A stretch of DNA of 64,000 nt from Canna indica (taxonomy: Eukaryota; Streptophyta; Magnoliopsida; Zingiberales; Cannaceae): contig CP136897.1 in the NCBI GenBank assembly GCA_034359265.1, positions 19,834,001 to 19,898,000 of the forward strand, in the 5' to 3' direction. The notes below the pieces were generated by a model, which made no database searches, was not told where the DNA came from, and saw only the letters and a program-made list of their open reading frames with translations. Each line of letters opens with the position of its first letter. The first letter of the stretch is position 1. Both the position numbers and the translations under genes were made by a program. Shown here in pieces: positions 1 through 13,627 of the stretch.

Positions 1-1303
1 ACAGGCTTGTGGATTCAAAAGATATAACAGAGTTGCATTTAAAAAAGGAAGGCTGTGAGCTTACAATCAGAAAAAAAGAGGCTCTACCTCATCCACCTGT
101 TCCTGCTCCTATAATGATGCCATATGCACAACATATGTTTCCATCTCAACCTGCTGCACCTAATGTCATTCCTCCTGCGCCAGTAAATCCTGTCCCAGCA
201 CCTCCAAAAAATGCACTTCCTCCTCCAAAAAATCCTGGAAGCAAGTCATCACTTCCACCTCTGAAGTGCCCAATGGCAGGAACATTTTATCGATGCCCAG
301 CTCCTGGAGAGCCTCCATTTGTCAAGGTAACCATCTAGTAAATCTTTTGTCTTCCAAAGTTTGTATCGTGGCATCTTGATTGATTGCTGCTTTGGCTTGC
401 ATGTGGTGCTCTTTTGCTCACTTCTCAATTATTCCATGTTCAGTTTCTTCCTTCGTATTATGTCATGCCTTGACCCATAATGGTGTGATTCTACCATGTA
501 GGTTGGTGACAAAGTCCAGAAGGGACAGGTAGTCTGCATCATTGAAGCTATGAAATTGATGAATGAGATTGAGGTATTATTCTGTTTTCTATTACTCTAC
601 CATATTTCAGAAGTTTGTTTGATCAAAATTTCTGGAAATGAATTTTCTGCTTTTAAGACAGCCTGCCATGCAGTGGAAACAAGATAGTTTCGTATCAGAG
701 ACTTTGGTGAAAGTAGGACCAAGTTATGAATGATTTTTCTGTAGGAATATCTCTCTTGTTTCTCTGACTATTCTCCTGTTAAAAATAGCCATCCTCTCAC
801 TCACCCTTAATTGTTTTATGATCCCTTGATGGTAGCTTTACTAGTAAGGAGAATCCAAGGACATCATAAATACTGAAGAAGTGGGCTTAAAAAAAAAACT
901 GCTACTTGAGTTCCTGAAGTAAGGAAAATTTAAACAATTTACTTTAATGCTCCTAATGGTTATCATGAAGAGAATAAGAAAATCACATCCTTATTGGAAA
1001 GATAGAAAACTAACGAAATGTGGGGATTGAAACTGAAGGCTTCAGAGAGGCAGATGTGTGCCTTTAATGAAATGAGCAGGAGATGCATGTTTGCAGTACT
1101 GACTGAGTGGTCCTTTCTTTGTACAGGCCGATAAATCTGGAACGGTAGTGGAAATACTCGCTGAAGATGGTAAACCAGTTAGCCTCGACACGGTACTTAA
1201 ATCTTTCTAATTAGTTTTCGTCAATAAACTCACAATGTATTTGTTTATCTGACTAGAAGTTCATACTGCTTTTTTGCAGCCTTTACTTGTAATTCAGCCC
1301 TAA
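1..1303 (+). CDS. BCCP: Biotin carboxyl carrier protein of acetyl-CoA carboxylase, 3' exons (5' cut by window edge)
   Basis: The product carries biotin for plastid heteromeric acetyl-CoA carboxylase, the first committed step of fatty-acid synthesis. Visible exons are about 1/5-326, 502-573, 1127-1192 and 1280-1303, all with GT-AG borders and joined in frame. The first visible exon encodes a helix-like stretch (VDSKDITELHLKKEG) followed by a Pro/Ala-rich linker, as in plant BCCPs. The next encodes VGDKVQKGQVVCIIEAMKL; the biotinylated Lys of EAMKLMNEIE is codon 553-555. The last exons give ADKSGTVVEILAEDGKPV and end in TPLLVIQP-stop. The N-terminal exons, including any transit peptide, lie left of the window. 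Intron 3 (574-1126) shows no other feature. No disabling change is seen, so this is probably a working gene. Confidence 0.93.
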
Positions 1304-2927
1304 AGGTGAGATATGGTGTGCCATTTTTAATTCAGATATGGGTTAATCTACCAGAGACGTTTAGTTAATCTTTCACCTCGAAATATTCGCACATTGTCAT
1401 ATCTTCGAAAGAATAAGGTGTATGGTGGATAGTGCAAGCTGCAAGAAAATACTTTTTTTTTGTGCGAGATAGGTGCAACTAAAGAATACTTTCTGTAGAA
1501 TAAAAAGACTACATGCTAAAGAATACTTCGTGATTTCTATTGCCCCTGATTTTTTTTCACTGGCATCATAGCAATAAATTTTGATTCATGCATGAGTATT
1601 TTTCTCTTTTTTTGTGAGATGTTCTTAGAATATTGTTGATATCAGCTTTTTTGCTGTTTGGAGCTCAAGACAATGCTATCATTTTTAATTTCTGATGAAC
1701 CGAGCACTGGTGTGTTGTTGAGCATCTTTTTTAAGAGAAACGAGAAGGGTAGCGCCAACAATAGGATATTAAAACTTCAAAGAAAAGTGATGCTATATGG
1801 TCCGAATTTTTTTACCTTTTCACAATTACCTTCTGAATTTTAAAATTTAATTATTACTATTATTATTTTTTTGTGGTTGTTAATGTGGAACTTACATGGT
1901 TATTAATATTTTTGTTACTTTTATTTAAAATTTTATGCATTCTCACTTAATTCAATCCTTTTAAGGAAGGCATATTACAAATTTTATATTTGAGATAAAA
2001 TTTTATTTATTTTACAGGATTACAAATGAAAAATACTTTTGTACCCTTTTGTTAAAATATGATATGTTATTATCTAATGTTATATTATTTAATATGGAAC
2101 ACCATAATATAAAATATCATATAATAAAATTAGGGAAAATTAATGAATTTATCATAAATTATGTTGAAATTAATAAATCTAACTCAATTTTTAACTTGCA
2201 TTAGATTTAATTAGATATTTCAAATTATATCCCATCGGTGAGTTGTTAGTAATAAAATAGGTAATTGCTAACGTGATATATCAGTCAGTAGCTAATTGTT
2301 TTTTAAATATTTATATACACAAGTGAGTTGTTAGTAATAAAATAGGTAATTGCTAACGTGATATATCAGTCAGTAGCTAATTATTTTTTAAATATTTATA
2401 TACACAAGTCAGCGATTCTTATTGTACACTACTCTGTGTAATAGATTCCAATTCAGAAGTTTGAGATATGGTTGGTATAAATTAAAAATGAGAATATATT
2501 TATTAATTTTTTTTATAATTTGAGATATATTTGTTAATTTTTTCGAAAAATTAAAGGAATAATTTTTCCATACAAAATGCCATAAAAAGGTGTAATTAAG
2601 GCTCGATAAATAGTCAATTATGTCGTTAGCGACTTATCTCTCTCTCTTTACCTTTCTTTTTTGAGTTCTCGTGCTTGGTGACTACGAGTCTACAACTACT
2701 TGCTGTCTCTTCTTCTCACTGCACCCCAACTTCTCCTTGTGTAATTAACTCCCTCAAATCTGTATAATTACATTATAATACACTTTTGATTCCTTTGTGC
2801 CCCCCAACGCTTCCTTTGTTTCGATAACATAAACTTGACTCGTACTTTTATATTATATCATATAATAGCAAATATCAATATCACATATTAATCAACTGAT
2901 CCAAACACTAATAGGGTTAATTACAGC
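1304..2927. other. AT-rich intergenic region after BCCP
   Basis: This holds the 3' UTR of BCCP and then strongly AT-rich DNA. Apart from the 85-bp tandem duplication listed separately, no gene or recognisable transposon end is visible. Short ORFs such as the one at 1658-1843 have no family resemblance. Confidence 0.6.
2238..2407. repeat. Two-copy direct tandem repeat, 85-bp unit
   Basis: Bases 2238-2322 and 2323-2407 are near-identical copies of one 85-bp unit that starts GTGAGTTGTTAGTAATAAAA. Only about one base differs, so the duplication is fairly recent. The surrounding DNA is AT-rich. Confidence 0.9.
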
Positions 2928-3626
2928 ATGTATATATTGAGGACTGATTTCATTTTAACGCGGTTCGGATTCCGCGAAGAGTTGGTCATACGTCCACCGG
3001 GAGAAGATGGGACTTCTTTATTAATTTCTAGAAAAAAATTACAACAAAGCTTAAATCCCTTTCAAAGAACGTACAATCTCGAACATGGAACCTTTTTAGA
3101 GAAAGAATACTTTGTTCGTGTCTTGGCCGTGAAATTGAACTTCTTAATTTGCTGTGTGTTGGAATTAAGGAGGGGCTATGCTTGAAAAGGATATATGATG
3201 ATGACATTCTCTCTTAATTTTGATGTGTTCCGATCGAAAGGGACTACTTATATTTACTATTGCTAAAGTCGGTCTAGAGAGAGAAAATTTTGGGATGAAA
3301 CCAAAAAGAAAAAAATCTCGGCCGAGAAATTATTGTCGAAAAAATTGTGATTGGCTAAAAGATCGGGTCTACCACAATTGATGATCGTACCTGCATTCTT
3401 CGATTTTAACCAAGTCAAAAACGAAAAAAAAACGGGTGTGCAACATAGCCCGGTGCCTTCGTGCGCCGCATGCGTGCGTCACACGCGAGCACATGAAGAA
3501 AAGGCCGCACACGCACGCGGGTGCATGCAGCGAGCTCAGCCCGCCCGCTTAGCTCAAAAGGGTGGGTTGAGCCTACTAGCATTCATCTTTTTTATTAAAT
3601 TCAGTTCAAATAGCTGTTCAAATTGA
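2928..3626 (+). other. Unidentified segment with an 85-codon ORF and a GC-rich tail
   Basis: The composition here differs from the AT-rich flanks. An open frame from 2928 to 3185 encodes a balanced sequence (for example FGFREELVIRPPGEDG and LEHGTFLEKEYF), and about 3430-3560 is GC-rich. I compared it from memory with plant organellar ribosomal, ccm, nad and matR proteins and with retroelement proteins and could not place it. Broken coding stretches may continue to about 3420. It may be an old organellar or transposon fragment, or a chance ORF. No function is assigned. Confidence 0.3.
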
Positions 3627-4594
3627 ATCAATCTTCACACCCTACATTCTATACTCCAATTTTATTTAGTCCATTCATTTAAGTATTGACGGTTTACTTT
3701 GACTTAAATAATATATTAATTCCTTACTTCCTTACAGGTTTTATACATAATTTCATTTCATATAGACATATTCACCTGGTGGTTTATCTACCTCCAATTT
3801 TTCACCTTAAAAAAAGACAAAATATAGGATCTAATGCCAGCAAGTTGAAGCCCTAGGTATGACATATATTTAGCAACACAATGATGACCCGTAGTTCATA
3901 CAAGTTGTAATTACCTGTGAACAAATTCCAACCATATCTTTAGAATTGCATATAGTCATTTGCATGTTGCAACTTCTAAGACTTAATTTCAAGTATATTT
4001 GCAACCATTAAGCCATTTGCAATCATTAAACTTTAAATGCCCAAACTGCAAAGCTCACACCTCTGTGACTCAAGTAAAGTATATAGTAGGTAGCCAGCTG
4101 AGATTCTTTCTCAGGAGAAAAGAAACACTGAGCTCTTGAGCTCTTCACCATACAAATCTGAAAATAAAGATGACAAAAGAAGGATCAAGGTAGTATTTAT
4201 GAACATAATCTGCATGCAAAAGGTTTGCTTTCACCTTTTGAAGAGCACAAATTCTATATTCTGTCAGGATTTAAGCCCAAGAAAAGAGAACAACTGTTTT
4301 GGTCTGTGGTGACAGCACATCACTGCTCAGATTGATAGCTTTAGCACTGTCTATAGTATATCACAATTCACAACCAGAGAATTAAGTCTAAAAATATTCA
4401 TCACCTCCCAAGAAGAACACCAAACCATAAAATATTAGTCATCAAAAAGTAACCAGACAGCATATCTACATCACTACTTTTTAAGTTCAACAAGGCTCTT
4501 CTTCTTCAAAAGACACTACAGCTCAACTAGGTACTGCTCCCTTCATCCTCTCTTTCTTTCTCTTCCTCTTTCATCATACTTTGTGTCAAGTCTC
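3627..4594. other. Upstream region of the X8-domain gene
   Basis: Non-coding DNA leading to the X8 gene. A CT-rich stretch lies just before the ATG (about 4540-4580), as is common in plant 5' leaders. No clear TATA box could be singled out and no transposon ends were seen. Confidence 0.5.
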
Positions 4595-7500
4595 ATGGCT
4601 GCACTGGTGCTGCTTATTCTTGCTGTCTCCATGTTTGGTGTTTCAGGTGAGCTTGTTTTATTAGGCTTCTTTTCCATTTTTTTTCTTGTTTTTTTTCCTC
4701 CCTGAAACCTCATGTTGGCAAAATGGATGAAGAAATAGATTTTTGTTTTCTTCTTTCCTTCTATTTTCTACCCTGTATTTTGCTTTATGCATTGTGCATT
4801 TTGTAATTACTTGGAAAAACCTTGTTTAGAGTTGAGGGGTTTGGAGGGGAAGGAAGGGGAGGGATTCATCATCCCTTGTTTGGGAATCTAATTAAGCTGA
4901 TATGGAGCAGCAAAAAGAAGGGGTAAGATTTCCCCCAATCCCTTGTTTGGGAATCCATTGCTTTTCTTCCTTTCTCCTCCCTTCCCCTCTTCTTGGTGTG
5001 ATAGCTACCAAGTACCAAGATGCAAAACCTAATTTCCCCCCCTAAATTTATGTGAAAACCCACTACTCATTTTGAACTAAAAATTTTGTATTCATTTTAT
5101 GTCTGGAAGATGCTGCTTGGTGTGTATGCAAGCCTGATGCCAGCACAACTGCTCTGCAAAAGACATTGGATTATGCTTGTGGAGCTGGTGCTGATTGCAA
5201 CCCTATTTTGCAAGTTGGGGCATGCTACAACCCTAACACAGTGCTTGCCCATTGTTCTTATGCTGCCAATAGCTACTACCAGAGGAACAGTCAGGCACAA
5301 ACAGCCTGTGATTTTTCAGGAACAGCCATGCTTACCTCCACTGATCCAAGTAAACATGCCTTCCTTATCATATCAATTCACTATATAAAATGAACAAGAG
5401 GTTTTACTCATCTTTTGTTCTTGTAGGCTCAAGTGGTTGTGTCTACCCTGCAACTCCCAGGTACTCTAATTCTTGCTTAAATTGACCTAGTAATGCGAAC
5501 TGAACTGAATCAACTTTTTGTATTGGTTTTTCTGAAACAGTGTGGTTCAGTTCCATTAGCAGAAACATAAAATTTGACTTTCTTTTGGTTTTTGAAATCT
5601 CTTCTCGAACTAAACCGAAAACTCGAAGTTTTAAAAAATTATTTTATTTTAATTTTTATGTTTTATCGAAAAATAACATCATTAATTGATTAAGTAATAG
5701 AAATAATGAATATTTGGTTCAATCTGAACTGAACCTAATCGAAATTCTCTGGTTAAGTTTGGTTTGGTTTAGAAAAAATTAGGGAAAAGTTTTTGGTTTC
5801 ATTGATTAAGTTGGTTTGAGTAAGACTCCTTGCAGAATGGTGGATATATTGTTTTGATCATCAAGTATAGCACAATTTCATAGGGTCAAAACTTTAGCTT
5901 TTTTAGTTGACTTCATTCGAAAGGCTTTAAAATTTTCAAGTTTGCATAAGCATTGATTCTAACTTTACTGAAAGGATAAGAGCTCCTTTTCTTTTGCTGT
6001 TCTCTTTGTCCTCCACCTGGTTTTGTGATGTAATCATCTACCTTTTCTTATAAGCTTTTAGGGGAATCTGACCTACCATACCTCTTCATTCTTCTAAGGG
6101 GCCCTTGCTTCTTTCTGCAATAAGTCTATTATTATCTCCAATTAGGAACTTTTATAACCTAGATTTAGGATGTATTTGGCGTTGATTAATTCTCACTTTC
6201 TTTTCTTTTTTTTGAACCAAAGATACTTGTATTCTATTCAAGAGTTATGAAATTAATTCTCACTTTTCTATGATACACTCTAGATGATACATTAAATATT
6301 GCTTTTGATGGTACATTCTATGGTACAAGTTATTTACATTTAATTTTTTATTGAGAGTTGCAACATTCTAAGGCATCATCTTCTTTCTCCAACAACCCAA
6401 CAAAAATAAGGGAAAGAAGGAGAAGATTAAACAAGAAGACCACCATGGTTTTCAGATTAACAGTACTTGTTAGAAAAGGGCTAATGAGTCAATTCAGAAA
6501 AGGTATAAGAAAAAGATGAGAGAGCTACCTAAACATTAGAAAGAAAAGAGAGTCATACCAAGCAAAATAGAAAAGGATGAAAGGTCCACCTGAACTAGAA
6601 AATGAGACTAAAAGAAAGGATTGGTAGCATCCACTTACAAGGCATTGAAATGTTGACTAATCCAGGTTAAGACCTCAGCCTTACCCATTTCTATTACTCA
6701 TATATGGTATACATCTGAGTTTTTCTTAGTTATGGTAAAGCATTGATTATGAGGAATCCTATGACAGAGATAGAAGTCTTTCTTTTTTTCTTGCATTCAT
6801 TCATGACTGACATGGCCCCTAAATATTGAGCATTAGAAATAAAAGCAGCTCAACTGACTCGAAAACGGTTACAATCAAATAGGGTTAATCAGCCTCCAGC
6901 GAATCAAGCTAGAGAATGATTTATCTCCATGAGCGGTTGGGCAAATAGGTAATTTGTATGTTCTTGAGTGAGCTGGTAAATTGGTACGACAAACAAATTA
7001 CCTATTTTCCCATCCCCGATTCATAATACATGAGTGGTAATATATGCCATGTAGGATAAAAACTTGCCACGTATACTCTGTTAACTGATACACAGCCAAT
7101 TATGTTTAAATTGGCGGCGTATGCTAAACTGAGCAACTGAACCTAAATTCGTATATTGTCTTGCTAATGGAAAAAATTCATGCTAAAAATGGGGAAAGGG
7201 GCAAAGTTCGTATTTTTTTTGGCTATTTACCCTATTCTTGAACATAAACTGAACTCGCACTTGAACCATATAAAGATTCTTATGAAATTCAAGTGGATTT
7301 TCATTTGTGTAACCTTCCATCAATTTTCCTTCACATTCTCATGCACTTAGATAAGTTCTTAAGCATTCTCCTTTTGAACATATAGTTGTTAACAATGTTC
7401 TTCCCCCATTCTTTTCCCCTGAACCAGTGCTGCAGGAACTTCGACCGCGCCGCCAAGCACCGGCACTACACCAAGTTTAGGAACTCCAACCTCCTTCAGC

Positions 7501-7662
7501 CCTACTACGAACAACACAATGAATGGAGTACTGGGAGGGTTAGGCCCCACAGGAACAAGCACTGGCATGGAGGCTAGTGATGGGGGTTTGCTTCCAAAGG
7601 CAGGGATGGCAGGGTCTCTCCTGACTCTTCTTCTTCCAAGCCTAGTCTTAATGAAGATATGA
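4595..7662 (+). CDS. X8 (CBM43) domain, GPI-anchored protein, plasmodesmata callose-binding-like
   Basis: Four exons, 4595-4646, 5110-5349, 5427-5460 and 7428-7662, join in frame to 186 residues with GT-AG borders throughout. Residues 1-18 form a hydrophobic signal peptide. About residues 20-105 are an X8 domain beginning AAWCVCKPDAS and containing the family's spaced cysteines (LDYACGAGADCNPI, GACYNPNTV, HCSYAANSYYQ, ACDFSGTA, SSGCVYPAT). Next comes a Ser/Thr/Pro/Gly-rich linker, then a hydrophobic C-terminus with no charged tail except the last residues, typical of a GPI signal. Such proteins bind beta-1,3-glucan (callose) at the cell wall, and several sit at plasmodesmata; that role is inferred from the family. 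Intron 3 is long (about 2 kb) and shows no clear gene. No disruption is seen. Confidence 0.92.
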
Positions 7663-9037
7663 TTTGGAAACTACATGCTGTAGGCGATCAGATCTTGAGG
7701 AGAAAAAAAGAAGACAGTTTTAGTGAGTGGTTTGAGCTTGAAGCAGATGAATGTGATCAAAGGTTTGGGTTGGAGAATTCTATTATGGAACATAATCATT
7801 TAGTGGCAAGGTAAGGTGGTAGGAATGCTGTCACTTTTGTTCTTGGACTCTTCTTTTCTTTTTCTGTACATCATTGTAGGGAAGTGGTAATCTATCAATT
7901 GAATCAAGCTGTGGGATTCCCATTCCTGCATCTTCTTTTAGACTAATGCACTTTACTGTCTGACTTTGACATCCATGTACTCTGTGAGTTGTGATGCAGA
8001 TCTTGTCTTGTGCATAGCACTGCCATTCATGGGAGTGGTGATGGGTCTAGTATTGCTGAAATGTTACTTGTATTTGCATCCTGAGTTAGATTAATTATTT
8101 GGCTATTTTCTTTTGAATTAAGAGAGCAAGCCCCTCAAAAAATCTCAATATATCCAAGAGTGAGAAAGAATAAAATGGACAAAGGACAAAAGTTGATCAA
8201 TACCTACACCCTGTACCTCATTATAGAAAATAACATGGTTCCTCTCAGCCCAAGCCAATGCAAGATTAAAAATTATTTTATTTTAAAATAATTAAGTAAT
8301 ATTATAAAATAAATGATAAATTCTATGAAAAAATTAAAAATTAAAATAACGAGCCCGAGGAGGCCCTTCCCTAATACGGGACAGAGGAGCTTCCCAAATA
8401 GCAAGCTAGTTAGGAGAGAAGTCAACTTTGTTGATAAGTTCCATGATAAGTATTATTTTACCCACTTCAGTTCCCTCAAATAGTCTGATTTTTCCTCCAC
8501 GTCAATAAGGAGCTAAAAGATTCACTACTTTAATTCATGTTTCAAAGATCGATAATTTTGTATCCAACTGTATAAAGGCATACACATATCTATGAATAGG
8601 AGATGTTGTATTAGTATCTACAGCACCTAAATTATCAACAAGCTCCTCAAGAACATTGAAAATTCGTCCGAGGATAGCTCCAACTTTTCAGTTTATGGCC
8701 GCTTCCATATGGTACCAGTTGTTGTTTCATTGAATTTACTTCATTAATAGGTATTCTCACGAGTTACTGCATTTATCCAAGTGATCCATAAACAATGAAA
8801 ATCTCTCTTTTGCCTGCCTATCTCAATGAGAGGAAGCCAAAGCTCCCCTTTTCTATTGAGTAATCGTTCGAGTAAGAAAAGAAAAAAATATTGCTCTAAA
8901 ATTATGTTCCAATGGAGGGTTTAGGGAGGATATGAAAGGAGAAAGAAATTTGAAATGTTTTGCTAAATGAGTGAAAAGAAAACTTATAGTCCGTCGTCTT
9001 CTCCCACTTATATAATTTGGAAAATATATAAACCCTC
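7663..9037 (-). mobile_element. 3' flank of X8 gene and probable LINE 3' remnants
   Basis: The first 400 bases are the 3' UTR and flank of the X8 gene. On the minus strand around 8150-8260 a short reading frame (LAWAERNHVIFY) resembles the end of plant LINE ORF2 proteins, where a W-x-ERN motif is common. Around 8340-8480 another short stretch reads similarly. These may belong to the same minus-strand LINE whose reverse transcriptase lies at 9440-10172. The assignment is tentative. Confidence 0.35.
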
Positions 9038-9212
9038 TAGGGTATGTTTGCTTCATAATATAAGGGAGGATAGCATAGAGGATGGATTAATACTCATTGT
9101 TTGTTTAGTGTATGAATTAGAAAAAAATGTGAATGAAAGATTATTTATATTTGATTCGTTTATTATGCAATTAAATCCTTTCCTATCCATCAAAGCAAAC
9201 ATACCACTAAAG
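9038..9212. mobile_element. Small MITE, family member 1
   Basis: A short AT-rich element with imperfect inverted ends: GGGTATGTTTGCTTCATAA on the left, and the complement of ATCAAAGCAAACATACCAC on the right. Its interior (TTTAGTGTATGAATTAG) reappears in the element at 11890-12098. No coding capacity. Borders are approximate and no target duplication could be fixed. Confidence 0.55.
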
Positions 9213-9439
9213 TGAAATAATTACTAGGAATTAGTTGCTATTTAGTTATAAATATAACATTCACAATTTTATCTTTTCATATTAAAATTAACTAATTAAT
9301 TAAAAGAGTAAAATGGTTCGTATAAAAATTGTAATATATTTCCTTTATTGATAACTCTCGAATAAAAGAATTTTTTCTTTCTTTCTTATCATCTCTCTCC
9401 CTCCCTTTGTATTTCTCCTCTTACTATCTCTTAATTATT

Positions 9440-10172
9440 TTTTCCAGAGGCAAGTCCCTACCACCATCTCCCAAGTCGGGCAATATTATGATTGTGCAGG
9501 TCTAGGATACCAAGACCTCCATTGTGCCTTGGCATAACTACATCATCACAGCAGACGAGAGCTTTGACCGCCCCCTTCGAACCTCCATTCTAGAGGAACA
9601 TCGTGCGCCTCTTATCAATTTCATTTATGACCCATTTTGGAGCTCTAAAGATAGAGAGAAAATATCCGCTCAGTCCATTGAGAACAATGTTAATCAGAAT
9701 AAGCCTCCCCCCCTTTGATAACAACCTCCCTTTCCATGAGGCCAATTTTCTATCAGTTTGAGCTATAACCCGCGTCCAATCTTCCCTAATCAAGCGTTCA
9801 TTTCGCAGCGGAAGACCCAAGTATTCTATTGGGAATGTCTTTGCTTGGCACCCAATCTGTCCCGCAATCTCTGTTGCTTTAGATAGATCATTCAAGATGT
9901 GTATCACCATTGTTTTACCCAAATTAACCTTGAGTCCCGTCATAAGCTCAGAAGCTCGCAAAATTAGTTTTATATTTATGACATCCTCCTCACTCCCTTT
10001 CGTGAAGATCATGAACTCATCCGGAAATTCCAGATTGGTAACTTCACATCCCCCGCCAGGGTCAATACCGGCGATTAGGCCAGCTGCATTTGCTCGATTA
10101 ATTGTTCTAGCAAAAACATCCTCCACCAACAGGAAAAGGTAAGGCGAAAGAAGATCGTCCTGCCGTAGACCC
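9440..10172 (-). pseudogene. LINE (non-LTR) reverse transcriptase fragment, degenerate
   Basis: Read on the minus strand from about 10172 down. It begins with RKGLRQDDLLSPYLFLLVED, matching the RQGDPLSPYLF block of plant L1-type reverse transcriptases. A decayed catalytic box follows (FPDEFMIF where F-A-D-D is expected), then the downstream blocks LILRASELMTGLKVNLGKT, EYLGLPL and WKGRLLSKGGRLILI. After a frame change at about 9590 comes the stretch VMPRHNGGLGILDL, also typical of plant LINE ORF2. The 5' two-thirds of the element is missing. The changed catalytic Asp box and the frame break show it is inactive. Confidence 0.85.
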
Positions 10173-10189
10173 TTACGGTATATATATAA

Positions 10190-10330
10190 TAAACCCCTAA
10201 ATTAATAGGATAAAATTAGAGGAATATAAAATTGATATTATATTTAATGAACATCCTATCCAATACTATATATCTCATTTATTATATTATCTTATTTTAT
10301 CCTATTCAATGAAACAAATAAATCATCAAA
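10190..10330. mobile_element. Small MITE, family member 3, partial
   Basis: An AT-rich fragment directly beside the LINE remnant. Its interior (AAATTGATATTATATTTAAT) and right end (TATCCTATTCAATGAAAC) resemble the elements at 9038-9212 and 11890-12098. The left end seems truncated. Confidence 0.4.
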
Positions 10331-10586
10331 AAAATATTTCATGAGCAGGTTTTTTCATGATCCGTGCATGTTCTCAAGGTGCAATCCTACCATTTTTCCG
10401 AACTTTGTCGGAATGTAAGATGAAGCTCAAATTGACCATTACAGAATAATAATTGATCAGAAATAAGTTGTATAGAATTGGAAAAAAGAGATGTTATTGT
10501 ACTAAAGTATTTGCAGGTTTATATAGAGGTGATAATGAAAGATTTAATCTGGGAACTAGTTGAAAATAATCTTCATTATTCCTCTT

Positions 10587-11614
<1,028 letters not shown>

Positions 11615-11889
11615 GACAACATATTCTTAACAATTGAATTAAAATTGACTTGTCACAAATATCTAACTTAAATGACAGGAGAAGAAAAACTCGAGAGATT
11701 TTAATTCCCAACCCCCATTGGGAGGATATCTATATCTCATTAGAATCAAATTTTGATCCGGTCATATTCAACTTAAATAATATTCGAAGTTCGTAGCAAA
11801 AGACGAATAAAATTTGACAAATTCTATTCACCAATTATATCCCGTGAAATAAACACGCTATTAAAGACTTCAGGAGAAAAGTTTTAAGT

Positions 11890-12098
11890 GCATTTTTGCT
11901 TCATAGGATAAAGAATGATATAATTATAAGGGGTGGATTAATATACATTATTTATTTAGTGCATGAATTAAAAGAAAATGAGAATAAAATTAATATTATA
12001 TTTGATGTATATTGGATTTAAAAAATTTATATCCAATTCACTCCTCATTTATTATTCAATTATATTCTATCTTATCCAATAAAATAAATATACCGTAA
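11890..12098. mobile_element. Small MITE, family member 2
   Basis: An AT-rich element with imperfect inverted ends: GCATTTTTGCTTCATAGGAT on the left, and the complement of TTATCCAATAAAATAAATAT on the right. Its interior shares TTTAGTGCATGAATTA with the element at 9038-9212. Non-coding, with approximate borders. Confidence 0.5.
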
Positions 12099-12469
12099 AA
12101 CATTCTCAAAAGTCTTAACACTAAAGATCAACTAATTTCAATTGTAACAAGAAAGAGCATACTCCATGGGCCAAAAGACTTTTACTGGAAAGTCTTTAAA
12201 GTCCTTTGAAATTCATCAAAAAGATATTCTATAATAACTAAACCAATTTCTATATATAGGAAAATATCATATTTGATTAAAAAAGTTATATCATAGTAAA
12301 CACTAAAATTGATAGATCTTTTAGTGTTAAATACTGGTGTGCATGGTATCAGATAGATCTGATTAAATTCGGATAGAGTTCGTGACAAAAATTAAGAAAC
12401 TACTTAAAATTAGTTTTGGTTCTGGATCCAACATATTGAGTACCTAAAATTGAAACTGAAATCGATACT

Positions 12470-12800
12470 CGGAACTTGTACCTTGGAATCTGTAAATGAG
12501 TATGTTCTAGTTCCAACAAGATACCTGAAACATGTATTCTGGAACTTGTAAATGAATATATTCCAATAGGGTACCAGGAACCTGTAAATGAATAGATTCT
12601 GGAAGAGTACCTGGAACCAGTAAATGAACATGTTCCAATATAGTACCCGAAATATATAAATGAACACATTCCAACAGGGTACTCGAAATTTGTAAATGAA
12701 AGAGTTCCAACATGTTACCCGAAACATATACCATGAAACCTGGAAATGAATGGATTCCAACAAGATACTCGGAACTTGTACTACACCACAAGTTACAAGG
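12470..12800. repeat. 36-bp degenerate minisatellite
   Basis: At least five consecutive 36-base units run from about 12540 to 12720, with more degenerate units on both sides. A typical unit reads GGAACCTGTAAATGAATA followed by GATTCTGGAAGAGTACCT. Because 36 is a multiple of three, long ORFs appear in all three minus-strand frames; none is regarded as a gene. The array ends at the left border of the large duplication. Confidence 0.85.
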
Positions 12801-13627
12801 TAGGAACCGATTCTAGGTCCCAATAGGGTAGGATCCAAGTCCAAAACCTAAAAACCAAATCTTATACATGATAGGATCTGAGTATCATAAAAAATATAGG
12901 GTACTCGAACTTGCTCACCCCTTAGTTAAATACATTCGAAAAAATTATTCTAAAGCCTCTAAAACTTAAAAATTATTAAGGGAAAACGTCTAAAATGGTC
13001 CCTCAACTATGACGGATTATTCACTTTGGTCTCACAACTATTTTTCGACTCAAGTGGGTCCCTAAAGATTTGTAATCGTCACTTTGGTCCCTGGTTGTGA
13101 CCCTGCAGTTAAAAAAAAACATATGTGGCTAACGTTCGGACGATGTGGCATCGGGTTTAGTTGACTTCACTTACATGTATTAACAGGTGCCTACATGTCT
13201 GATTAGACTGTTTAAACTAATTAATTTAAATAATCCCTAACCTAAATAACAGTCGACGGACACAACTCTCCCCCAAATCCCTCACTCTCGATGCAACTCA
13301 CCCCTAATCCCTCACACTCTCCCTTCTAAATCCCTCACTGTCGACGAGGACAATCGAAAGATAGAGAACAAGCGCACCAGAAGGATGTCGAGGACCTCAA
13401 GAAATTCGCAAGGTTGTCGTAAAAGAAAAAGGACCAATTTGCAACCCGTTGTTCCAACTCTTTCACCACTACCACCTTTCAATCCTATAGTCAAAGAAAC
13501 CCTAGACTGTGAATGATAAATTCGCTTTTTGATTAGTTGTGTTTTGGTAAACCCTAGACTGTGAATAATATATCTGCTTTTTGATTAGTTGTGTATTATA
13601 ATTATACATGCACATTATGATTTTTAG

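Noticed and set aside
2928..3185. Organellar DNA insertion (plastid or mitochondrial)
   Set aside because: Suspected from composition, but no organellar gene could be matched from memory, so it is reported only as unidentified.
12400..12844. Three overlapping minus-strand ORFs of 89-144 residues
   Set aside because: The 36-bp minisatellite has no stops in several frames. The repeated peptides follow the DNA repeat and match no family.
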